Below, in pieces: positions 1-8,439 of a DNA stretch of 10,671 nucleotides; within the stretch, counting starts at the first letter, position 1, and each line of letters begins with the position of its first letter. The notes beneath the pieces are model-generated. The model did not search any database. It had not been told where the DNA came from and was given only the letters and a program-made list of their open reading frames with translations. Source of the stretch: an uncultured Pseudomonadota bacterium (lineage in GTDB: Bacteria > Myxococcota_A > UBA796 > GCA-2862545); NCBI GenBank assembly GCA_937891875.1, contig CALATR010000052.1, positions 1 to 10,671 on the forward strand. Reading direction: 5' to 3'. The position numbers and the translations under genes are program-made.

Positions 1-1
1 G

Positions 2-778
2 GAGCTGCGCGGTCGGCAGCGGGAGATCTCCGAGATCATCGAAATCGGGGCGGTGCGCCTGGAGGGGCCGGAGCTCGAGCCCACAGGCGAATACCAGGCG
101 TTCGTCCAGCCCATCGCGTATCCGGAGCTCTCGGCGTTCTGCATGGAGCTCACCTCCATCCGGCAGGAGGACGTCGACTCGGCCCCGCCCTATCCGGAGG
201 CGTGGGCGCGCTTCGCCGAGTGGATCGGCCCCGACACCGCCGAGGTCGTCATGGCCAGCTGGAGCGCCTACGACCAGCACCTCTTCGTGCGCCAGTGCCG
301 CGAGCACGGCATCGAGGACGAGCCCGGCTGGTCGCACATCGACCTGAAGGCCGAGTTCGGACGGTGGATCTTCGGGGTCGCCGGGGTGCGCAAGCGGTTC
401 CGCCTGTCCGCCGCGCTCGACCGTGCCGGGATCGACGTCAGCGGCACCGCCCACCGCGCCCTCGACGACGCGCGAAACACCGCGAAGCTCCTGCGCTACA
501 TCCGGGAGCCCGAGCACGCGTGCGACCTGACCAAGCACGCGCTCAAGGTGATGGCCGAGCGCGACCCTCGGCCCACCCACATCGGCCACCTGCGCGAGCT
601 GCTGCCCGACCCCAAGGCGTGGTTTCCCCGCGTCCGCCACGAGGCCCTGCGCATGGGCCTGGCTGCGGATCTGGGCGGCGGGCGCGGTCTGGTGCTGACC
701 GCCTACGGTCACCAGGTGCTCCCGGCGCTCCAGCTGGACGCCCTCGGTCCGCCGACCGACCCGGAGGGGGCGACATAG
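2..778 (+). CDS. DEDDh-family 3'-5' exonuclease, 5'-truncated by window edge
   Basis: Metal-dependent 3'-5' exonuclease of the DnaQ/ERI-1/KapD type. The reading frame is open to the left edge and begins inside the first conserved strand (RQREISEIIEIGAV), so the true start and the first catalytic DxE motif lie upstream; the GTG at 53 sits within IGAV and is not a credible start. Motif II is seen as SWSAYDQ (Asp codon at 272) and motif III as HRALDDARN (His codon at 452, Asp at 467), giving the DEDDh arrangement. After the nuclease domain ends near position 500, about 85 further residues follow, ending in a stretch (GLAADLGGGRGLVLTAYGHQ) that resembles the recognition-helix/wing part of a winged helix; that reading is inference. 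The substrate, DNA or RNA, cannot be told from sequence. The stop is 37 bp before the lipoprotein gene on the same strand. Confidence 0.87.
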   Translation, partial: ELRGRQREISEIIEIGAVRLEGPELEPTGEYQAFVQPIAYPELSAFCMELTSIRQEDVDSAPPYPEAWARFAEWIGPDTAEVVMASWSAYDQHLFVRQCREHGIEDEPGWSHIDLKAEFGRWIFGVAGVRKRFRLSAALDRAGIDVSGTAHRALDDARNTAKLLRYIREPEHACDLTKHALKVMAERDPRPTHIGHLRELLPDPKAWFPRVRHEALRMGLAADLGGGRGLVLTAYGHQVLPALQLDALGPPTDPEGAT

Positions 779-815
779 ACCCCCCGCGCGTGCGATCCTC
801 TCGCCCGGAGACCTC

Positions 816-2276
<1,461 letters not shown>

Positions 2277-2294
2277 GGCGGGTCACGGGCCGGA

Positions 2295-2372
2295 GAATCC
2301 ACCCACGAATCCACGCGGATTTTCGGGATCTACATGCTCTGAAGCGGATAGAATCCACCCATGGATCCATCC
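2295..2372 (+). repeat. Pair of 22-bp direct repeats upstream of and overlapping the yjjJ start
   Basis: Copy one is 2295-2316 and copy two is 2351-2372, 56 bp apart, with 18 of 22 positions identical; AGAATCCACCCA is identical over 12 bases at 2294-2305 and 2350-2361. GAATCCAC occurs a third time at 2307-2314, and AATCC-ACGC-GGATT (2308-2321) is a perfect small dyad. The second copy contains the ATG of the downstream kinase. The block may be an autoregulatory operator for the kinase's own helix-turn-helix, or a fragment of a dispersed genomic repeat; the sequence alone does not decide. TAGAAT at 2349-2354 resembles a -10 box and would give a nearly leaderless mRNA, but no matching -35 is visible. 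Confidence 0.6.
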
Positions 2373-3704
2373 GCTCGCCCACTCCGTGACTGGCTCGCCC
2401 GCGCCGGCCCCACCCGCGCCTCGGCGCTGAGGGCGGCGTTCGGCCTGTCGCAGAGCACGTTCCAGCGCCGGATCGCGTCGCTGGCGGATGACCTGCTGGT
2501 GGTCGGTCGGGCGCGGGCGACCACCTACGCCCTGCGGCGCGAGGTGGAGGGTCTGCGCACGCCCGTGCACGTGTTCGAAGGCCGACCCGAAGGCACGGTG
2601 CGGCGCGCGCTGACCCTGCACCCGGTGGAGCCCATGGGGTGCTGGGTCGAGTCCCACTGTGCAGACGTCCCATCCGACTTCCACGAGACGGATCCCCGTC
2701 GACCCAGCGCGGATCCTGCGGTCGATCTTCCCTGGTTCCTCCTCGATCTCAAGCCGGTCGGCTACCTCGGTCGGTCCTGGGCCCGCGCGCACCCGGACCT
2801 CGGCTTCGGGCCCGATCCCAGCCGCTGGTCGGGCGATGCCGTGCTCCGCTACGCCGCGCTCCACGGGGTCGACGGACCGGGTGCGTTCCTGATCGGCGAA
2901 GCGGCCCGGGATCGGGTGCTGGAGGGGGCACTCAGCCGTGCAGAGATTGACCGCAGGGCGGTGTGTTCGGCGTTCCCGGAACTCGTCCAGCGGGCCCATG
3001 AAGGCTGGCGGGGAAGCTCCACTCCGGGCGGGGAGCAGCCCAAGTTCGCCGTGACCCTCCGCGATGCGGACAGTGAGCGTCCCTGCCTGGTGAAGTTCTC
3101 GCCGCCCCGGACCGGTGAGGTCGGCGCGCGCTGGGCGGACCTCCTCCTGGTCGAGCACCTGGTCCACGAGCTGCTCGCGGAGCTCGGCGTGTCGGCGTCT
3201 CGCTCCTTCGTCGTGGACGACAGCACCCGACGGCACCTGGTGGTCGAGCGCTTCGATCGGAGCGGTGCCCACGGGCGGGTCGGGGTGTGCTCGCTGGCCT
3301 CCCTGGACGTGCATGGGGTGGCGGGGGAGCTGCGAAGCTGGAGTGCCGGCGTGGGCGCGCTCGAGGTCCCGGTTCCGGACGGGGCGCTCGACCAGGTCGC
3401 CTGGCTCGAGGCGTTTGGACACGCCATCGCGAACTCGGACATGCACCCGGGAAACCTGGCGTTCATCCTGGATGGGGCGAGGGTTCTCGGGCTGGCTCCG
3501 GTCTACGACATGCTGCCGATGTTCCACGCGCCCCGCTTCGGCGAGGTGCTCGACGCGGTCTACGATCCGGCGGCCGTGTGGGATCGCTGGCCCCCCGGCG
3601 CTCGCGACGCCGCCCGGGAGCTGTGGTCGCGGGTGATCGCCGAGCCTCGCGTCTCGGACCGCTACCGCGAGCTGGCCAGGCGGCAGGCCGCCGTCCTGGG
3701 CTAG
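2361..3704 (+). CDS. yjjJ: HipA-family Ser/Thr kinase, YjjJ type with fused N-terminal HTH
   Basis: HipA-fold kinase-like protein of 447 aa, close to the length of E. coli YjjJ. Residues ~10-58 form a winged helix-turn-helix (GLSQSTFQRRI), which replaces the separate HipB DNA-binding partner of classical hipBA systems. YjjJ-type landmarks follow: PWFLLDLKP-GYLGR (124-138), the glycine-rich loop GGEQPKF (223-229), the ATP-binding lysine in LVKF (K245), VERFDR, the catalytic loop NSDMHPGN (358-365, with D360 and N365), and the metal-binding Asp in YDMLPM (D383). All key kinase residues are present, so activity is expected. HipA itself phosphorylates glutamyl-tRNA synthetase; the target here is unknown. 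The start is chosen because HTH alignment begins right after it, though no good ribosome-binding site precedes it. No hipB-like gene is adjacent; a small membrane protein follows after 21 bp. Confidence 0.88.
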   Translation: MDPSARPLRDWLARAGPTRASALRAAFGLSQSTFQRRIASLADDLLVVGRARATTYALRREVEGLRTPVHVFEGRPEGTVRRALTLHPVEPMGCWVESHCADVPSDFHETDPRRPSADPAVDLPWFLLDLKPVGYLGRSWARAHPDLGFGPDPSRWSGDAVLRYAALHGVDGPGAFLIGEAARDRVLEGALSRAEIDRRAVCSAFPELVQRAHEGWRGSSTPGGEQPKFAVTLRDADSERPCLVKFSPPRTGEVGARWADLLLVEHLVHELLAELGVSASRSFVVDDSTRRHLVVERFDRSGAHGRVGVCSLASLDVHGVAGELRSWSAGVGALEVPVPDGALDQVAWLEAFGHAIANSDMHPGNLAFILDGARVLGLAPVYDMLPMFHAPRFGEVLDAVYDPAAVWDRWPPGARDAARELWSRVIAEPRVSDRYRELARRQAAVLG

Positions 3705-3714
3705 GGTTGCGCCC

Positions 3715-3720
3715 GGGAGG
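3715..3720 (+). promoter_or_regulatory. Ribosome binding site deciding a TTG start
   Basis: GGGAGG lies 5 nt before the TTG at 3726. It is the reason for accepting this non-ATG start for the membrane protein. Confidence 0.65.
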
Positions 3721-3725
3721 TCCCG

Positions 3726-4148
3726 TTGTCCCAGCCCTTCGAAGCGCCAGGCCGCGCCGCACCCATCGAGCCCGACGAGGATGACCTCCTGGTCGGCAAT
3801 CAGGTGGGGGAGAGGGCCATGCGCACGGTCGGGCTCGCGACCGCCGTGGGCATCGGCAGCCTGATCGCGTCGGGCGTGCCTTGCGTCGTGTGGGTGCTCC
3901 CCGTGTTCGCCTACGCGGTCGTCAGCATCGGACCGATGATCGGCGGCGCGGTGGCGGTGGCCGGGGCGGGCATGGCGGTGAACACCGTGATGGGATCCGG
4001 GCAGGAGCCTGGGGTGCGCGCGGTGCTCCACAAGCGCATGCCCATGGTCGTGGGCCTGGCCGCGGTCGCCATCGCGACGGGGCTCGTGGGCGCGCTGATC
4101 GGCCTCACCTCGGTGGTGCTGATGACCCCGGGCAGCGCGCTGCGGTAG
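3726..4148 (+). CDS. Small membrane protein of unknown function
   Basis: A 140-aa protein I do not recognise. The N-terminal ~30 residues are hydrophilic and acidic (IEPDEDD). Hydrophobic segments follow at roughly 34-68, long enough for one or two helices with a central VPCVVWVLP, 69-88 (Gly/Ala-rich) and 106-132, so three or four transmembrane passes are likely. A basic/polar loop (EPGVRAVLHKR, 94-104) separates the last two. The TTG start is supported by a strong ribosome-binding site 5 nt upstream. It begins 21 bp after the HipA-family kinase stop, so the two genes are probably co-transcribed. Whether it works with the kinase is unknown. Its 3' end faces cysN. Confidence 0.72.
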   Translation: MSQPFEAPGRAAPIEPDEDDLLVGNQVGERAMRTVGLATAVGIGSLIASGVPCVVWVLPVFAYAVVSIGPMIGGAVAVAGAGMAVNTVMGSGQEPGVRAVLHKRMPMVVGLAAVAIATGLVGALIGLTSVVLMTPGSALR

Positions 4149-4151
4149 CCA

Positions 4152-4170
4152 CCCGGACGGATCCGCCGGG
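4152..4170. terminator. Hairpin between convergent genes, possible bidirectional terminator
   Basis: CCCGG (4152-4156) pairs with CCGGG (4166-4170), extended by CG/CG with a single bulged A, around a GATC loop. It fills the 30-bp gap between the stop codons of the membrane protein and cysN. No U-tract follows on either strand, so intrinsic termination is uncertain. Confidence 0.4.
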
Positions 4171-4178
4171 CGTCCGAC

Positions 4179-5873
4179 CTACTTCAGCAGCCCGTCGACC
4201 CGCAGCTTCTCGACGATGCGCTCGGCGGTGGCCTCGAGCGCGCCCTCGTCGGCGTCCCCGGCGGACAGCGTCGCGACGCGGTCGGCGTTGCCGCCGGTGA
4301 GCACGGCGATGAGTCCGGCTGCGGCGAGGGCGCTGGCGACCTTGTTGTCCTCGGCCACGGCGGGCAGTGCGCCCAGGTCGAACAGGCGGCGCTCGACCGC
4401 CCAGGCCACCCGGTGGCGCTCCTCGTCGGACAGGCCGCGCAGGCCCAGCACGGTGCCCCCATGGCCGAGACGCAGGCGACGCTCGGCGGTGGAGACCTGG
4501 GTGCCGTCGGTCGCCTCGCCGGTCGCGGCCTTGGCCCGATCGGTCGGACCGATCAGCATGCCGGCGGCGACGGTGTTGTTGGACAGCGAGTCGATGAGGA
4601 TGAACGCGCCCGTCTGCCGGTTGTCGGCGTAGGGGTCGAAGCACAGGTCCGCGTGCACGGCGAGGTGCACGAGGCCGATGTCGTTGAGCTGCAGCGCGTC
4701 GACCTCGGGGTGCTCCTGGAGCGTCGTCAGCTCCATGCGCCAGGCGACCTCGGCGACCGAGGTGCGCACGGTGCGGGTCGTGTGCTTGAGCAGGTAGGTC
4801 TTGCCCGGATCCAGGGCGGTCTCGCTCATCCACACGACCATCGCGTCCACGTCGCGGGCGCGCATCGGCTGCCGGCGGGTGGGCACGATCAGGTCGCCGC
4901 GGGAGATGTCGATCTCGTCCGACAGGCGCAGCACGATGGACATGGGCGCGAACGCCTCGTCCAGCTCGCCCTCGTAGGTGTCGATGTGGGTGACGCGGGT
5001 GGTCTTGCCGCTGGGCAGGACCGTGATCTCGTCACCGACCCGCACGATGCCCGACGCGATCTGCCCGGCGAACCCGCGGTAGTGCAGGTCGGGGCGGATG
5101 ACGTACTGCACCGGGAAGCGGAACTCGGACAGGTTCGTGTCGTGCTTGATCTCGACGGTCTCGAGGAACTGCAGCACGGTCGGGCCCGTGTACCAGGGCA
5201 TCTTGTCGCTGCCCTCGTCCACGATGTTCACGCCGAAGAGCGCCGAGATGGGCACGAAGTCGACGGTCTTGAAGGACAGCTCGCCGGTGAATGCGGCGAA
5301 CTCCTTGACGATGGCGTCGTACTCGGCCTGATCGTAGTCGACCAGGTCCATCTTGTTCACGCACACGAGCAGGTGCGGGATGCCGAGCAGGTGGGCGATG
5401 AAGCCGTGGCGGCGGGACTGCTCCAGCACGCCGAGCCGCGCGTCGATCAGGATCAACGCCACGTTTGCCGTGGACGCGCCCGTCGCCATGTTGCGCGTGT
5501 ACTGCACGTGGCCGGGGGTGTCGGCGATGATGAACTTGCGCCGGGGCGTACTGAAGTAGCGGTAGGCGACATCGATGGTGATGCCCTGCTCGCGCTCGGC
5601 GCGCAGGCCGTCGGTGAGCCGGGCGAAGTCGATGGCGGTCTCGCCGGTGGACGCGGTGGTGGTCGCGTCCTTGAGCTGGTCGTCGTAGACGCCCTTGCTG
5701 TCGTGGAGCAGCCGGCCGATGAGCGTGGACTTGCCGTCGTCGACCGAGCCCACGGTGGTGAAGCGCAGCAGCTCCTTCTGGAGGTTCTGCTCCAGGAAGG
5801 CGTCGATGTCGGTCTCGATCAGCTCGCGCTCGCGCTGGGCGGAGCCATCGCCGGTGTCGATGATGCGGGTCAT
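4179..5873 (-). CDS. cysN: Sulfate adenylyltransferase subunit 1 (CysN GTPase) with degenerate APS-kinase-like tail
   Basis: GTPase subunit of ATP sulfurylase, which drives formation of adenosine 5'-phosphosulfate from ATP and sulfate by CysD. The G-domain shows the P-loop GSVDDGKST (42-50), GITIDVAYRYF (switch I region, 97-107), DTPGH (118-122) and NKMD (173-176). EF-Tu-like beta-barrel domains run to about residue 445. The protein is 564 aa against about 475 for E. coli CysN, the extra ~100 residues being at the C-terminus. That tail (about 460-564) follows the APS-kinase pattern of CysNC fusions: HGGTVLGLRGLS, then VERRLFDLG, AGLIAVLTGG and a final ERIVEKLRVDGLL. The expected GLSGxGKST P-loop is replaced by GLSDEERHR (480-488), so phosphotransfer from ATP is unlikely. 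The ATG directly follows the cysD stop with no spacer, indicating tight coupling. Function is certain for the GTPase part; the tail's origin is inference. Confidence 0.95.
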   Translation of the reverse strand: MTRIIDTGDGSAQRERELIETDIDAFLEQNLQKELLRFTTVGSVDDGKSTLIGRLLHDSKGVYDDQLKDATTTASTGETAIDFARLTDGLRAEREQGITIDVAYRYFSTPRRKFIIADTPGHVQYTRNMATGASTANVALILIDARLGVLEQSRRHGFIAHLLGIPHLLVCVNKMDLVDYDQAEYDAIVKEFAAFTGELSFKTVDFVPISALFGVNIVDEGSDKMPWYTGPTVLQFLETVEIKHDTNLSEFRFPVQYVIRPDLHYRGFAGQIASGIVRVGDEITVLPSGKTTRVTHIDTYEGELDEAFAPMSIVLRLSDEIDISRGDLIVPTRRQPMRARDVDAMVVWMSETALDPGKTYLLKHTTRTVRTSVAEVAWRMELTTLQEHPEVDALQLNDIGLVHLAVHADLCFDPYADNRQTGAFILIDSLSNNTVAAGMLIGPTDRAKAATGEATDGTQVSTAERRLRLGHGGTVLGLRGLSDEERHRVAWAVERRLFDLGALPAVAEDNKVASALAAAGLIAVLTGGNADRVATLSAGDADEGALEATAERIVEKLRVDGLLK

Positions 5874-6794
5874 CTAGAAGTACCCCTCGCGCTTCTTCTT
5901 CTCCATGGAGCCGTCCTCGTCGAAGTCGATGAGGCGGTTCTGCCGCTCGGAGAGGCGCGTCAGCATCATCTCGCGGATGATGTCGGGAATGGTGCGGGCG
6001 CTGGAGTGCACAGCGCCGGTGAGCGGGTAGCAGCCCAGCGTGCGGAACCGGATGGTCTCGTGCCGGATCTCCTGCCCCTCGGGGATGGGCATGCGGTCGT
6101 CATCGACCATGATGGTCGCGCCCTGGTAGGTGACGACGGGACGCTCGGCCGCGAAGTAGAGCGGTACGACCGGGATGTTCTCCAGGTGGACGTACTGCCA
6201 GATGTCGAGCTCGGTCCAGTTGGACATCGGGAAGACCCGCACGCTCTGACCCTTGCGGATCCGGCCGTTGTACAGGTTCCACAGCTCAGGGCGCTGGTTC
6301 TTCGGGTCCCACTGGTGGAACTCGTCGCGGAAGCTGAAGATCCGCTCCTTGGCGCGGGACTTCTCCTCCTCGCGCCGGGCGCCGCCGAAGGCCGCGTCGA
6401 ACTTGTACTTGTCCAGCGCCTGCTTGAGGCCCTGGGTCTTCATGACGTCGGTGTGCACCTGGGAGCCGGCCGAGAACGGGTCGATGCCCGCGTCGACGCC
6501 CTCCTGGTTCGTGTGCACGATGAGCCGGATGTTGTTCTCCCGGGCAAAGCGCTCCCGGAAGGCGTACATCTGCTGGAACTTCCAGGTCGTGTCGACGTGC
6601 AGGAAGGGGAACGGCACCGGTCCGGGGGCGAACGCCTTGATGACGAGGCGTGCCAGGACGGAGCTGTCCTTGCCGATCGAGTAGAGCACCACCGGGTTGT
6701 CGAACTCGGCGGCGGCCTCCCGGATGATGTGGATGGCCTCGGCCTCGAGCAGGCGAAGGTGCGACAGGGTGTGGCGGTCGAGCGCGGGGGACAC
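5874..6794 (-). CDS. cysD: Sulfate adenylyltransferase subunit 2 (CysD)
   Basis: Catalytic subunit of the CysDN ATP sulfurylase, of 306 aa, near the E. coli length of 302. It is a PP-loop adenylating enzyme of the PAPS-reductase/N-type ATPase superfamily. The PP-loop is LYSIGKDSSV (37-46); further family landmarks are LHVDTTWKF, FGGARREEEKSRAKER, VFPMSNWTELDIWQY and the RTLGCYPLTGAV segment. The GTG start gives the usual N-terminus (HLRLLEAEAIHIIREAAAEF) and has GGAGG 7 nt upstream. No truncation or missing motif is seen. It is followed without spacing by cysN; no cysH, cysC or sulfate transporter lies in this window, so the fate of the APS, reduction or conversion to PAPS, cannot be read here. 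A perfect 17-bp dyad lies 60 bp upstream of the start. Confidence 0.96.
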   Translation of the reverse strand: MSPALDRHTLSHLRLLEAEAIHIIREAAAEFDNPVVLYSIGKDSSVLARLVIKAFAPGPVPFPFLHVDTTWKFQQMYAFRERFARENNIRLIVHTNQEGVDAGIDPFSAGSQVHTDVMKTQGLKQALDKYKFDAAFGGARREEEKSRAKERIFSFRDEFHQWDPKNQRPELWNLYNGRIRKGQSVRVFPMSNWTELDIWQYVHLENIPVVPLYFAAERPVVTYQGATIMVDDDRMPIPEGQEIRHETIRFRTLGCYPLTGAVHSSARTIPDIIREMMLTRLSERQNRLIDFDEDGSMEKKKREGYF

Positions 6795-6801
6795 GGCGCG
6801 G

Positions 6802-6806
6802 CCTCC
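6802..6806 (-). promoter_or_regulatory. Ribosome binding site of cysD
   Basis: Reads GGAGG on the - strand, 7 nt before the GTG at 6794, and supports that non-ATG start. Confidence 0.65.
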
Positions 6807-6853
6807 GTGGTGTGGTCGCCCCGACTAACGGACCCGCGGACATCGGCACACGT

Positions 6854-6870
6854 CCTGACGCAACGTCAGG
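6854..6870. promoter_or_regulatory. Perfect 7-3-7 dyad between pseudokinase stop and cysD start
   Basis: CCTGACG-CAA-CGTCAGG is a perfect inverted repeat. It lies 23 bp beyond the pseudokinase stop and 60 bp before the cysDN start. As RNA it would be a stable hairpin, but no U-tract follows. It could be the terminator of the pseudokinase gene or an operator for cysDN. Confidence 0.5.
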
Positions 6871-6893
6871 TCACAATCCGGCGAAGCCTTGCC

Positions 6894-8393
6894 TCAGCCG
6901 AAGACGCCGAACAGGTACAGGGCGAGCATGACTGCCGCGCCGACGAGGCCGGTGCCAGCGACCAGGGCGAGCCAGGGGACCCGCCCTCCGAGCGACTCCT
7001 CCTCCTCCTCGGCAGCCAAGGCCGGGGCCTCGCCATCAGGGAGGGAGTTCGGGGTCTTTCGGGAGAGCGGCGGCATCGCCGGGGCCGCCTGCGGGGCCTC
7101 CGGCGTCGACATCAGGCTGGCGGCCTCGCGCTCCGTGGCCGCGGTGCCGGGGGTGCCGCCCTCCTCGGCGTCGTCGTCATCGCCCTCGATGAACGTCTCG
7201 GCCTCGGCGAGGTCCACCGCGGCGCGAGGCACGGGCATCGGCAGACCGGGAAGGCTGCGCGAGCCTCCGTCCCCGATGGTCTCGACCTTCTCGACGGCGG
7301 CGCCGATCGCCCGGGCTCCGTCGGGAGCGGTCGGGGCGTCCTCGTACTCCTCGTCGTCCGCGGGGGTCGGAGGCTTCCACGCCGGCACGTGCGCGCGGGG
7401 GACCGGCGTAGTCTCGAGGGGCCGCACGGCGGTCTTGGGGGACGGCGGCGGGATCGGGAGCACCAGGGAGCGCTCGCGGAGCTGACTGCCGATGGGCACC
7501 GGAGTGGCGGTCACCATGGGCGGGCCGATGGACGGGCCGCCACCCTCCAGCTGGTGGGCGATGTCCTCGAGCCGGGCCGCGATGTCCGCGAGGTCGGTCG
7601 GACGCTCGCTGCGGTCGGGGTCCATCAGGTTCGCGACGATGCCGTCGAGCGCGGCCGGCAGCTTGCGGCGCACCTGCGTGGACAGCAAGGGGAGGGGCTC
7701 GGGCAGGCCGCCGGACAGCGTGTCCAGGGCATCGGCCTCGATCGGTGCTTTTCCGGCGATCGCGTGCCACATCAGCGCGCCGATGGAGAACGCATCGTCC
7801 GCCATCAGGTGACCGTCGCCGACCCGGCGCCAGGGGGCCCACGCGGTGGAGGGCGTCTCGTCGAGGCCATGGCGCCAGGCCCACCACATCGGCAGGATCT
7901 TCGCCTCCGGGTGGCCGTCCGGGCCCTCGTCGACGAGCACGTGCTCCGGCGTGAGCGGGCCGTAGGCGCCGACGGAGTCGTGCATGGCCTGGAGTGCCCT
8001 GGCCAGCTGGGCGCCGATCCGCACCGCGTCGGGCAGCTGCGGCGGACGCATGGCCAGGATGCTGGCGAAGGAGGTGGCACCGGTGGCCGGCGTGACCAGC
8101 ACCAGGCGACCGTCGGGCAGGCGACCCGACATGAGGAGCTGCAGCACGCCCGGGTGGCGGATGCGGCGGCGACCCTCGAGATCCGACTGCACGTCGGCGA
8201 ACGTCACGCCCTCGGGCGGGCGGACGACGTAGACCAGGACCTTGCTCTGACCCTCCACCGGCTCGGCGCGCAGCACGTTGCACGCCTCGCCCACCGACGC
8301 GATCGCACTGGGTACCCAGGCGTCCAACAGGCGCTCGCCCAGGAGCGCTTCCGCGCCGGCGTGCCCGTCAATGTCGATGGAGTCGTGGGTCAT
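6894..8393 (-). CDS. Ser/Thr-kinase-like pseudokinase with C-terminal membrane anchor
   Basis: Kinase-fold protein, 499 aa from the preferred ATG. Residues ~25-280 follow the bacterial Hanks-kinase layout: RRRIRHPGVLQLLMSG (75-90), ADDAFSIGALMWHAIAGKAPI (198-218) and MDPDRSERPTDLADIAARL (257-275). The catalytic residues are gone: VAIK lysine is Tyr55 (VLVY), HRDxKPEN reads YGPLTPEH (144-151, so Asp becomes Pro146 and Asn becomes His151), and DFG reads PMW (168-170). ATP phosphotransfer is therefore unlikely and a scaffolding or sensing role is inferred. A long Pro/Ala/Glu-rich linker (~285-470) ends in EEEEE, then one transmembrane helix (473-497), putting the kinase-like domain in the cytoplasm. 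An in-frame ATG at 8444 would add 17 residues encoded in lower-GC, intergenic-looking DNA, so 8393 is preferred; neither start has a strong ribosome-binding site. Partners are unknown. Confidence 0.83.
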   Translation of the reverse strand: MTHDSIDIDGHAGAEALLGERLLDAWVPSAIASVGEACNVLRAEPVEGQSKVLVYVVRPPEGVTFADVQSDLEGRRRIRHPGVLQLLMSGRLPDGRLVLVTPATGATSFASILAMRPPQLPDAVRIGAQLARALQAMHDSVGAYGPLTPEHVLVDEGPDGHPEAKILPMWWAWRHGLDETPSTAWAPWRRVGDGHLMADDAFSIGALMWHAIAGKAPIEADALDTLSGGLPEPLPLLSTQVRRKLPAALDGIVANLMDPDRSERPTDLADIAARLEDIAHQLEGGGPSIGPPMVTATPVPIGSQLRERSLVLPIPPPSPKTAVRPLETTPVPRAHVPAWKPPTPADDEEYEDAPTAPDGARAIGAAVEKVETIGDGGSRSLPGLPMPVPRAAVDLAEAETFIEGDDDDAEEGGTPGTAATEREAASLMSTPEAPQAAPAMPPLSRKTPNSLPDGEAPALAAEEEEESLGGRVPWLALVAGTGLVGAAVMLALYLFGVFG

Positions 8394-8422
8394 GGAATGA
8401 AAACCCCTGGGTTCCAAGAGAC

Positions 8423-8439
8423 AACCTGCATCGCAGATT
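8423..8439. promoter_or_regulatory. Imperfect 7-3-7 dyad in the spacer upstream of the pseudokinase
   Basis: AACCTGC-ATC-GCAGATT pairs at 6 of 7 arm positions. It lies in the lower-GC 116-bp spacer 8394-8509, about 30 bp before the preferred pseudokinase start, where a promoter is expected. A shorter palindrome, AACCCCTGGGTT, is at 8402-8413. Possible operator; no convincing -35/-10 pair was found. Confidence 0.3.

Noticed and set aside
53..55. GTG as the start of the exonuclease
   Set aside because: The codon is the Val of the conserved IGAV strand, and coding sequence with family-typical residues continues to the left edge.
2281..2360. Insertion-sequence end or attachment site upstream of yjjJ
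   Set aside because: There is no transposase or integrase, no target duplication and no terminal inverted repeat pair; only short direct repeats are visible.
2283..4031. A 582-codon open frame on the - strand
   Set aside because: Antisense shadow of the HipA-family kinase and the membrane protein; Arg/His/Pro-rich, with no recognisable domain.
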